A stretch of DNA of 25,731 nt from a virus. Made by a program: the position numbers and the translations under genes. This document shows positions 19,696-25,731 of the stretch, one piece after another. The notes beneath the pieces were generated by a model. It saw nothing but the letters and a program-made list of their open reading frames with translations, had not been told where the DNA came from and made no database searches. Positions within the stretch are counted from its first letter, which is position 1. The number at the start of each line of letters is the position of its first letter. The DNA lies in the IMG/VR virus record IMGVR_UViG_3300008106_000021, positions 1 through 25,731 of that record; one strand, written 5' to 3'.

Positions 19696-19868
19696 AATGC
19701 CCCTACCGCCAATTCAGCTTTATCCCTAGCGCCCTCTTTGGTAATAGAAAACCCATAGGCTCTACCATCAATGATGTACACCCACAGTCCAATATCTCTA
19801 GGCGAGACATTTGAGTAGCGATGAATGTGGTGGGATGTGATTTGTTCTATTGTGTATCTACTGTTCAT
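19692..19868 (-). CDS. Small protein, paralog B of a tandem pair (58 aa)
   Basis: A 58-codon frame reading MNSRYTIEQITSHHIHRYSN, then VSPRDIGLWVYIIDGRAYGF and SITKEGARDKAELAVGAL. It shares the DIGLW ... YGFSITK ... A layout with paralog A directly downstream. It overlaps the TGA of the 121-aa gene by ATGA on its 5' side and paralog A on its 3' side, so three genes are chained by four-base overlaps. Function is unknown. A repeated interaction module is likely. Confidence 0.6.
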   Translation of the reverse strand: MNSRYTIEQITSHHIHRYSNVSPRDIGLWVYIIDGRAYGFSITKEGARDKAELAVGAL

Positions 19869-20230
19869 TGTCTTCTTCCTCCTTCATACTCTTGTAAATT
19901 GCCATGTTCAATAAGGTGAGCGACAAGGGACTCAAGGCGGCTCAAACTGTTGTAACTCCAGAATAGCTCTGTAGCGTCATTATTTTCTAAGCCTAGGATT
20001 TCTCTAGCATGAGATGGCGTGTTCCAATCTGAGTAATAGGGGGAGAAGAACTCAGGCTCGTCTCTTAGAATGTCTTCGTGCGTATCAATAGGTAACCCTC
20101 TATCTATCAACTCAGCAAAACCAGCAAAGCAATGCGATGTACCACAATGCCATCGTGATTGTTTCCAGTGTTGCGGGTTAGCCTTGATAGCATCCAAGGT
20201 CTTTTGTAATAGTTCTACATTAACTGTCAT
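19865..20230 (-). CDS. Conserved hypothetical protein with WHCGTSHCFAG motif
   Basis: A 121-aa protein. Near residue 20 it has HWKQSRWHCGTSHCFAGFAELI. A 'W.QS.WHCGT.HCFAG.A' pattern with paired Cys and His is found in many small phage, plasmid and actinobacterial proteins. The Cys/His pair suggests metal or cofactor binding. The remainder is helical (AREILGLENNDATELFWSYNSLSRLESLVAHLIEH). No function is assigned in my knowledge. It heads the chain of overlapping micro-genes running down to 19525. Confidence 0.65.
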   Translation of the reverse strand: MTVNVELLQKTLDAIKANPQHWKQSRWHCGTSHCFAGFAELIDRGLPIDTHEDILRDEPEFFSPYYSDWNTPSHAREILGLENNDATELFWSYNSLSRLESLVAHLIEHGNLQEYEGGRRQ

Positions 20231-20268
20231 GTTAACTCCAAAGTAAAGTTATCCTATAGCGTAGCGTC

Positions 20269-22551
20269 TTAGTAATTACCTGAGAAACCAAAGAGTGATG
20301 CTATGTCATAGTCTCTGCGGTTATCTAAAGCTTCTTGTTGAATAGCTTCTCTCCATGCTTGTACTGCATTAGGTTTAACACTAATAGCTTTCCTTTGCAT
20401 CTCAATAGGCATAGTAGGTTGAGACGCAATCCTAGATACTTTTATCTCATCATCAATAGCTTCTGTAAATTTGTTGTTGATAGGCGTTTCATTAGAATCA
20501 CGAATGCCCCCAATAGTTCTGCTGCCTTGTTGATAGCCGCTTAGCACGTCCTCACCCCATAGCTTAGGCTTAACCATATACTCAACACCCATTAGCTCTT
20601 GTGCTGCTCTAAGTTCTGCTATCCTATCTTGTGCTTTAGCTGCTTCAACCTCAGCCATACGCCTTTCTTTTTGCAATGGGGCAACAATAGGTCTAATAGT
20701 TTCACGAGCTTCAACCCAATCTATAATAGCTTCAGGACTAGCTGTTATGGATTGATCGCCTTTCTTTGCTCCTTTAGCTATCCTATTTAAAGAAGGTACA
20801 TACGCAATCTTTTGTTCAATATCAAAGACCTTACGGTTAGCTAAAGCTTGATCAGATAAAGCATTCTCTAGCTGTGCTGGTGCTTCATTGACAGCTTTGA
20901 CTAGTCTAGATACTTCACCATCTAATCCTTTATCTTCATACACAAATGGATCTGAGTAGTATTCTCTCCAAGGTGTCTTCCCTTGCGTAACTCCGTAGGT
21001 ATTGTTCTTAGCAACACGAATAGGGCCAACAAAGTCTTTGCTCTGGTCTAGGTAGTATTGAGGTGTACTAGCAGACTTGAATGGTTCAACATTCTGCTTA
21101 AGATGTAAAAGGTAATTAGGGTCAGCAAGAATACGGTCTGACATACTATCGGACATTCTTCTAACAGGAGTAACAGCAGTTATCTCTTTAGTCTGACTAG
21201 GCTCAACATAGGTATTGATTGCTTGTCTTCCTGTAGGAATTTCTACTTCTGTCCCCCATAGATTCTTTGTAGTTACACCATCTTCTAGAGAGTAGCTAAC
21301 CTTCTCTGGGATATTAAGAGTTGATGTATCTTGCCGCCCTACGCCAAGTACTTCAAAGCCAAGTCTCTTGGATTTACGATACTCTTCAGCAGTAGGTCTA
21401 TAGCCAATGATGCTACCAATCTCATCTGTTAATGCCTTGGTTTCATCAATAACTGTTACCCCTGTAGCCCAATTACCTTTGACTGGCTGAAGAGTATACT
21501 TAGCCCTGTCTTCATCAGGGATATCTCTCTTAACACCATAGTAGTTAGCTGGCAATTCACTGTAATAGATAGGAGTATTGTTAATATCCCTAGTCATTCT
21601 AGTAGGGGGAATTGATTCTGGGGTGGCAGGGATATTCCTATCTCTCTGAGAATAATAGTTTGGAGGTAGTGCTGAAGCCATTGCTCTAACAGGTACTTGA
21701 TTAACACTAGCAGGGTCACGCAATATAAAACTTCTATCCTCAAGGTCAGCCAATCCCATATCAAGTAGGTTCTTCTGCTCTGCATTGATGCGTTCACCTG
21801 ACCTTGTGTAGATGCCCGTGCCTAGGTCAATAAATCTAGGACGCTTAAGTTCATCTGCTGGTTTATAAGCATTATGACCTCTCATGCCCTCAATGTTATC
21901 CCAAGGTATATTTTCAGGACTACCACTAGGAATGCCAATGTTAGGGTCTAGCCCATCTGCTTGCATGAGGATAGGTCTGTTCCCCTGAGAGTTGGCAGTC
22001 CTTCTAGGTTCAGCTTTTTTATAAGCCTCAAGAATAGCTTCAACCCCTTCAGTGCCATCTACAGCTATTTCGCTGTAGCTTGTAGGTTGGCTAAAGAATT
22101 TAGCTTTGCGAGTTAAGGCGTTAGCAAGTACAGGCTTGCCACTGCGCTGTAGATTACCAGCAGCCCTATTAGTTATCTGTGCAAGTAGATTCACATCAGA
22201 TACTTCACCCTCTAACCTAAAAGGATTTGTAGCTATCCTTAAACCAGTCCGTTCTAATGGAATACCTAATTGTTCTGATGCAGTCCTAATAGCAGCAATG
22301 TTATCTGGTCTACGAAGGTATGGGTCTGTGTCAGTAGGCGGGTATATCTCACCCAACACCTTAGTTCTAACTACATCCTTACTAGGTTGCTGATAGACCT
22401 TCCTTAGTAACTCATTTGTAGGATGGTCGCCTTCACCTATCCGCAAGAACTGTGGTTGCTCACCTATAGTCCTTAGAGTAGGGTCAACCAATCTAGCTGG
22501 TAGTCCAGTGGGTATAGAGTTGCGATAGGTGTTAAGGAAGTAACGATACAT
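20269..22551 (-). CDS. Large orphan protein (760 aa)
   Basis: This is the largest gene in the window and I do not recognise it. It is hydrophilic with no membrane segment. Two near-repeats occur: LPPNYYSQRDRNIP (295-308) and LPANYYGVKRDIP (333-345), and LWGTEVEIP (431-439) and LWGEDVLSG (664-672). Residues 545-650 are helical and likely coiled coil (LENALSDQALANRKVFDIEQ ... ERRMAEVEAAKAQDRIAELRAAQELM). Many Pro/Tyr-rich stretches suggest an extended, multi-domain scaffold such as an internal virion or large adaptor protein. The start codon touches a 10-bp inverted repeat and has a promoter only about ten bases upstream, so the mRNA is probably nearly leaderless. Confidence 0.6.
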   Translation of the reverse strand: MYRYFLNTYRNSIPTGLPARLVDPTLRTIGEQPQFLRIGEGDHPTNELLRKVYQQPSKDVVRTKVLGEIYPPTDTDPYLRRPDNIAAIRTASEQLGIPLERTGLRIATNPFRLEGEVSDVNLLAQITNRAAGNLQRSGKPVLANALTRKAKFFSQPTSYSEIAVDGTEGVEAILEAYKKAEPRRTANSQGNRPILMQADGLDPNIGIPSGSPENIPWDNIEGMRGHNAYKPADELKRPRFIDLGTGIYTRSGERINAEQKNLLDMGLADLEDRSFILRDPASVNQVPVRAMASALPPNYYSQRDRNIPATPESIPPTRMTRDINNTPIYYSELPANYYGVKRDIPDEDRAKYTLQPVKGNWATGVTVIDETKALTDEIGSIIGYRPTAEEYRKSKRLGFEVLGVGRQDTSTLNIPEKVSYSLEDGVTTKNLWGTEVEIPTGRQAINTYVEPSQTKEITAVTPVRRMSDSMSDRILADPNYLLHLKQNVEPFKSASTPQYYLDQSKDFVGPIRVAKNNTYGVTQGKTPWREYYSDPFVYEDKGLDGEVSRLVKAVNEAPAQLENALSDQALANRKVFDIEQKIAYVPSLNRIAKGAKKGDQSITASPEAIIDWVEARETIRPIVAPLQKERRMAEVEAAKAQDRIAELRAAQELMGVEYMVKPKLWGEDVLSGYQQGSRTIGGIRDSNETPINNKFTEAIDDEIKVSRIASQPTMPIEMQRKAISVKPNAVQAWREAIQQEALDNRRDYDIASLFGFSGNY

Positions 22552-22594
22552 AGGATTAGGTCGTTGTTAATAAACCTAATCCTATCACGGTCAA
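22552..22594 (-). promoter_or_regulatory. Operator-like palindrome over a promoter, near-leaderless start
   Basis: On the - strand TTGACC (22589-22594) and TATTAA (22567-22572), spaced 16 bases, form a sigma70-type promoter. A perfect 10-bp inverted repeat, AGGATTAGGT (22552-22561) with ACCTAATCCT (22574-22583), covers the spacer and the start region, with the -10 inside its 12-base gap. Bound repressor dimers would block the polymerase. Transcription should start about ten bases before the ATG at 22551, leaving little room for a ribosome binding site. Confidence 0.6.
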
Positions 22595-22650
22595 TCAGCC
22601 CACTTAAAAGTTAAGTATTCTCCATTAACCTGAGAGCGTAGCGTCTGTGC

Positions 22651-22656
22651 TACACT
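22651..22656 (+). promoter_or_regulatory. Possible -10 element for the primase genes
   Basis: TACACT, preceded by CTGTGC, lies 30 bases upstream of the small + strand gene's ATG. A weak -35-like TTAACC is 20 bases farther upstream (22624-22629), too far for an ideal promoter. A GCGTAGCG element sits between them. Confidence 0.3.
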
Positions 22657-22685
22657 GGTGCAACAGTATTGTAACAGAGGTAGAT

Positions 22686-22838
22686 ATGAGCAAGGGAAAT
22701 CCTGCTATACGAATCCCAGAGCCACTTGTGCCTGTAGTGCGTTTGATTATTGATAAGTACAATGCCGAGGTTAAGACTACACAAGGCAAAGTAGCTGAAG
22801 ATTTAATGTCTAGAGTCGAGGCTATGGACAATGGATAA
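22686..22838 (+). CDS. Small hypothetical protein upstream of the primase (50 aa)
   Basis: A 50-aa protein, MSKGNPAIRIPEPLVPVVRL, then IIDKYNAEVKTTQGKVAEDL and MSRVEAMDNG. The start is picked for the GAGG-containing ribosome binding site. The IRIPEPLVPVVRLII segment looks like the strand and first helix of short DNA-binding proteins (RHH-like) in cyanobacterial elements. That is weak evidence. The last codons overlap the primase start by eight bases, so a regulatory or co-translation partner of the primase is plausible. Confidence 0.6.
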   Translation: MSKGNPAIRIPEPLVPVVRLIIDKYNAEVKTTQGKVAEDLMSRVEAMDNG

Positions 22839-23604
22839 AACTACTGTACAAGATGCGTTAACTCACTTGAGTGCGTTGGGTTTTGTTGAAGGGGATACGG
22901 TGCTTCTTAATTGCCTACCTATAGATGGTGGCAAAGGCAAGACATCTAGAAAGCTATCTTTTGTGTATCCTGATGTTGATTACCTAGGGATTAGTCAGCA
23001 AGAGGCTAAGCAACTCAATATATTTTATTGTCCTAACCGCGCTTATAAGGACAAAGATGTTACCCAAAGCTATGCCCTGTTCTATGAGCATGATGACATT
23101 TCTAAGGAAGAGTCTATGTCTATGTGGCAAAAGTATGGACTGCCAGAACCTACCATCCAAGTAGACACGGGTGGTAAATCTGTTCATTCCTACTATGTCC
23201 TATCTAAACCTGTAGACCCTGAACAATGGGTATTAGTTCAGACAATGCTAGTTAATGTACTTAAAGCTGATACAAAACTAGTTAACCCTGCTCGGCTAAT
23301 GAGGCTAGCTGGTGGTGTCCACCCTAAGACGGGCTATGTATCTACCATTGCTAAACACACTGGCTATACCTACACACTAGACGAAATTGCTAAGCCGCTA
23401 GAACGGCACTACCAACCTATTACTCCTACAACTAAAACTAAGCCGTCTAAGGTCAAAACAACTAAGTCTGAGAGTGAGTTGTTAGATGAAGTTAGGTCAG
23501 CATTAATGGCTATTAACTCACCTCAGTACCTTGACGATGAGGATGGGTGGCACAAGGTGGGAATGGCTCTTAAAGCTACATCTGAATCACTCTTTGATGA
23601 TTGA
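22831..23604 (+). CDS. AEP-type primase, N-terminal part of an interrupted primase-helicase
   Basis: A 257-codon frame ending in TGA. Primase-polymerase (AEP/RepB-like) motifs are present: an acidic motif in ALFYEHDD (about 83-89), GGKSVHSYYVL (about 114-124) with the S-x-H signature, and NPARLMRLAGGVHP (about 152-165). A basic linker follows, then DDEDGWHKVGMALKATSESLFDD, the first half of a PriCT domain. The frame then hits TGA, but the same frame continues open for 120 codons and completes PriCT (WSEQSPKS ... FRWAYDCGW). The helicase follows. The gene therefore looks like one 694-codon gene broken by a single stop. Confidence 0.8.
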   Translation: MDKTTVQDALTHLSALGFVEGDTVLLNCLPIDGGKGKTSRKLSFVYPDVDYLGISQQEAKQLNIFYCPNRAYKDKDVTQSYALFYEHDDISKEESMSMWQKYGLPEPTIQVDTGGKSVHSYYVLSKPVDPEQWVLVQTMLVNVLKADTKLVNPARLMRLAGGVHPKTGYVSTIAKHTGYTYTLDEIAKPLERHYQPITPTTKTKPSKVKTTKSESELLDEVRSALMAINSPQYLDDEDGWHKVGMALKATSESLFDD

Positions 23605-24915
23605 TGGTCTGAGCAGTCACCTAAGTCTATTAGATGTAACTTTGCCTATAGATGGTCACAATGGCAAGGTGAAGGCTATCAAGGTGGCTATACCTACAAA
23701 TCTATCTTTAGATGGGCTTATGACTGTGGCTGGCGCTCTACTAATGCTAAGTATCTACCTAGCTCTAGTGGTACATGGGATCATCTAGACAACGATCCTA
23801 CTGAAGTTATTGACAACCCATTTAGCAATGCTGTCAACGCCTTAACTGAATGGGCTAAAGGCTCTATCAGATACAACAAGCTTCTCAATAGGCATGAGTT
23901 CAAAGGTGAGAAAAAGACTATTAACCAAATCATTGCCAAGGTTAGAACTCAGACTAATATTTCTATGCCTAGATGGGATGCACCTTTAATTGTTGACCAT
24001 GTAGCCCTAGAGAATAGTTACAATCCTATTATTGAATACCTGCAGTCTTGCAAGGTTAAACAAGGGATTTCCCACACTAATATTGCTAGTAAATACTGGG
24101 GTGGGACTGAGCAAGAGGACGAGTATTTCTCTTTGTTTCTGAAGGCAGCAGTGCTTAGGCAAATCAATGAAGAAGAGTTTACTGACTTCCCCTTTTGCCT
24201 AGTATTAATTGGCAACTCAGGCTGTGGCAAGACTGCTACATTTAGTGCATTCTTCAAGTCTTGGATATACTCTATGTCTAGCTTCCACAGTGGAGTCGAG
24301 TCTGCACTTACTAAGAGCTGGCTATGTTTTTGGGATGAAATGGTTCTAGTTCTCAAGGCAGAAAACAGGGACAAAATCAACGAGTTCATTACTAAACCAT
24401 GCGTTAATTACAATGTAATGTATGTATCGAGAGATGAACAAAAACCTACCCCATTTGTTATAGGTGGTACTACCACAGACTATCAGTTTCTTTCTGATAC
24501 CTATTCACAGCGTAGATGGATGGTCTGCAAGATTCCAACTGGCACTAGAGTTAACATTCCTCAGCTAAGAATTGATGTTGATGCTATTTGGGCAAGCGCT
24601 TATCAAGAAGCATTAACCAACCCATCTCTAGGTTCTTTCGATAGACTAATTGCTACCACCACTAGGGATAATCAGCAGTACATTTGCCAGTCTGATTACT
24701 TTGAAGTGGTAAGAAATGCTGTTGAGACGTTCATGCATACTACGGGCTATGACTTTGTGTTCATCCCTGCTCTTAATGCTCAGATATGGCAAGGAAAAGC
24801 CATACCAAAAGGTTTCACGGCTGAAGTCAAGGCAATTCTGACTAACATGGGTTATTCTTCAAAGCCATGTAAATTAGCTGTTTATCGCGACAGACGTATA
24901 TGGAGTAAGGATTAG
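23605..24915 (+). CDS. Primase-helicase C-terminal part (PriCT end plus VirE-type SF3-like ATPase)
   Basis: In the same frame as the upstream primase, after its TGA. No start codon follows the TGA directly, and the first ATG is at 23965 with no ribosome binding site. Residues counted from that ATG: Walker A GNSGCGKT (83-90), Walker B-like LCFWDEM (120-126), GGTTTDYQFL (168-176) and SQRRWMVCKI (181-190), the order found in VirE-like/primase-associated helicases of phages and plasmids. It would unwind DNA ahead of the primase domain. Whether it is made by readthrough, by internal initiation or not at all is open. An origin-like repeat cluster follows the stop. Confidence 0.7.
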   Translation, partial: WSEQSPKSIRCNFAYRWSQWQGEGYQGGYTYKSIFRWAYDCGWRSTNAKYLPSSSGTWDHLDNDPTEVIDNPFSNAVNALTEWAKGSIRYNKLLNRHEFKGEKKTINQIIAKVRTQTNISMPRWDAPLIVDHVALENSYNPIIEYLQSCKVKQGISHTNIASKYWGGTEQEDEYFSLFLKAAVLRQINEEEFTDFPFCLVLIGNSGCGKTATFSAFFKSWIYSMSSFHSGVESALTKSWLCFWDEMVLVLKAENRDKINEFITKPCVNYNVMYVSRDEQKPTPFVIGGTTTDYQFLSDTYSQRRWMVCKIPTGTRVNIPQLRIDVDAIWASAYQEALTNPSLGSFDRLIATTTRDNQQYICQSDYFEVVRNAVETFMHTTGYDFVFIPALNAQIWQGKAIPKGFTAEVKAILTNMGYSSKPCKLAVYRDRRIWSKD

Positions 24916-24921
24916 AGCAAA

Positions 24922-25132
24922 ATGGGTCGTTGGGTCGTTATATATTCTTTATTCTTTATATAAAAAGGGTCAAAACACAAAGTGAAACGAAAGCATATTT
25001 CACCCCTATCCTAAAAGGGTATAGACCCCCGACCCATCCGACCCAATCACCCTTAAACCCAAGCTCTGTGGTGGATAGACATGGGTCGTTTCTCTTAAAA
25101 CAAAACGACCCATGTCCCATAAAACGACCCAT
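24922..25132. other. Candidate replication origin: GGGTCGT iteron-like cluster
   Basis: Seven copies of the core ATGGGTCGT or its complement occur: + at 24922, 24931 and 25081, - at 25030, 25039, 25105 and 25124 (the 24931 and 25039 copies differ at the end). A 26-base A/T-rich tract at 24940-24965 lies beside the first two copies. The copies at 25081 and 25105 are arms of a 14-bp perfect inverted repeat (25078-25091 with 25103-25116). Repeats of this kind beside a replication primase-helicase gene, with an AT-rich unwinding tract, are typical of phage and plasmid origins. A repressor operator array is the alternative. Confidence 0.65.
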
Positions 25133-25465
25133 TTAAGGAAGTAGCTTTTTCAAAGACTCGTAGCTGTCATGGATGGAATTAGCATCTACGACAACTGTAA
25201 AGTCAGTCCCCAAGCCTTCTCCAAGGTTTAAGACTAGCTTAGTAGGCCATTCGGCAAAGTCGATGGTAAATCTAGCTTGGCGAGATAAGACCAACAGAAA
25301 AGAGCCTTCTGACTCTGGACTATCGGCTGTACCCCATTCAGAAAAGCCTCTTGCTACCAAATAGCCAATCATTACGCGAACTTGTAGCCTTTGTTTCCAA
25401 GTTAAATTGCTTGTGTTAATCCAGTCGTAGTAGTAATCTGGTGCATCTGGCTCTTGGTCATTCAT
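25133..25465 (-). CDS. Hypothetical acidic protein
   Basis: A 110-aa protein starting MNDQEPDAPDYYYDWINTSN, with a helix TWKQRLQVRVMIGYLVARGF and a beta-rich end (GSFLLVLSRQARFTIDFAEW, then KLVLNLGEGLGTDFTVVVD). It is soluble and matches no family known to me. GAGGGAAG precedes the ATG. Its 3' end abuts the last GGGTCGT copy, so the origin-like cluster is between convergent genes. Confidence 0.55.
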   Translation of the reverse strand: MNDQEPDAPDYYYDWINTSNLTWKQRLQVRVMIGYLVARGFSEWGTADSPESEGSFLLVLSRQARFTIDFAEWPTKLVLNLGEGLGTDFTVVVDANSIHDSYESLKKLLP

Positions 25466-25590
25466 AAACTTCCCTCATTCTTTACTCCCCTTAGCGTAGC
25501 GTCCTGTAGAGAAGCCGCCCAAAATCCTCTTAACATTTACAAACCCCCGTAGGGTAGTAACATAAGTGTATCGTTAAGCCCCACACACCA

Positions 25591-25731
25591 ATGAGCCGTC
25601 CACACTTACGCCGCCACTATGAACTCTTGTCTTTCCTACTCAACGCCGTACTACCCATCTTCATCGTGGTGGTACTCTTCCAACAACACATCGAAATGAG
25701 CCACCAAACCCAACAAATTGAAGACTTAAGG
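25591..25731 (+). CDS. Start of a membrane-anchored coiled-coil-like protein (partial)
   Basis: The frame begins MSRPHLRRHYELLSFLLNAV, continues LPIFIVVVLF as one transmembrane helix, then QQHIEMSHQTQQIEDLR, a glutamine-rich helical start of a periplasmic coiled coil. It runs off the right edge. The build (short basic N-terminus, one span, coiled coil) matches inner-membrane spanins or similar cell-envelope phage proteins. A Pro-rich small lipoprotein that could be a partner is encoded at 13597-13722, but the distance makes that link speculative. Confidence 0.5.
   Translation, partial: MSRPHLRRHYELLSFLLNAVLPIFIVVVLFQQHIEMSHQTQQIEDLR

Noticed and set aside
23531-23788. An 85-codon + strand frame over the TGA region of the primase
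   Set aside because: It overlaps the primase-helicase in another frame. The primase frame stays open and carries the domain pattern, so this is not evidence for a frameshift.
22831-24915. TGA read as tryptophan throughout (alternative genetic code)
   Set aside because: ATGA overlaps at several gene junctions (for example 16849-16852 and 19692-19695) show TGA acting as a normal stop.

Overview
The window looks like part of a tailed double-stranded DNA phage, or a phage-plasmid, that infects a cyanobacterium. No capsid, terminase or DNA polymerase gene falls inside it, so this placement is an inference. It rests on small virion or tail-fibre proteins followed by a replication and nucleotide-metabolism module, dense short overlapping genes, and many short phage-type orphan proteins. 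The cyanobacterial link comes from CRISPR-repeat-like units ending in ATTGAAAC, which resemble cyanobacterial repeats, and from many interspersed GCGTAGCG-type hairpins, also known from filamentous cyanobacteria. TGA is an ordinary stop here, as shown by several ATGA overlaps.

Layout. (1) 1-3409, mostly + strand: the end of a late structural operon, with a partial Pro-rich/Cys-rich fibre protein, a SWIM zinc-finger protein, three small beta-rich virion proteins and a tail-assembly-like protein. Two tiny membrane-peptide genes lie on the opposite strand inside it. (2) 3329-11001, mostly - strand: TOPRIM primase, HTH regulator, MazG-like pyrophosphohydrolase, DUF932-like protein, ribbon-helix-helix protein, PD-(D/E)XK-like nuclease and many small unknowns. 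A two-gene + strand island (7353-8707) carries a protein with an SSB-like C-terminal tip and a Dps ferritin. (3) 11002-12279: a gene-poor region with a promoter and nested hairpin, a 20-bp palindrome, CRISPR-repeat-like units and a tRNA-Leu-like gene. (4) 12280-22551, - strand: a winged-helix protein, an acidic-tailed protein, a small lipoprotein, a Gp157-like protein, a second MazG-like protein, a second SWIM protein, an OB-fold SSB-like protein, a run of overlapping micro-genes, and a 760-aa orphan. A second structured non-coding stretch lies at 14618-15219. (5) 22686-24915, + strand: a small protein and an AEP primase/PriCT/VirE-type helicase gene that is cut by one in-frame TGA. It is followed by a cluster of GGGTCGT repeats that looks like a replication origin. 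(6) The right edge has a - strand orphan and the start of a membrane-anchored + strand protein.

How it fits together. The primase-helicase, origin-like repeats, TOPRIM protein, SSB-like protein, nuclease and MazG proteins form a coherent replication, recombination and nucleotide-pool module. The most interesting signals are the solitary CRISPR-repeat mimics beside a tRNA-like gene, the origin-like repeat cluster, the interrupted primase, the SSB-tip protein and the recurrent hairpin family between genes. All functional calls come from motif reading alone. No database search was possible.
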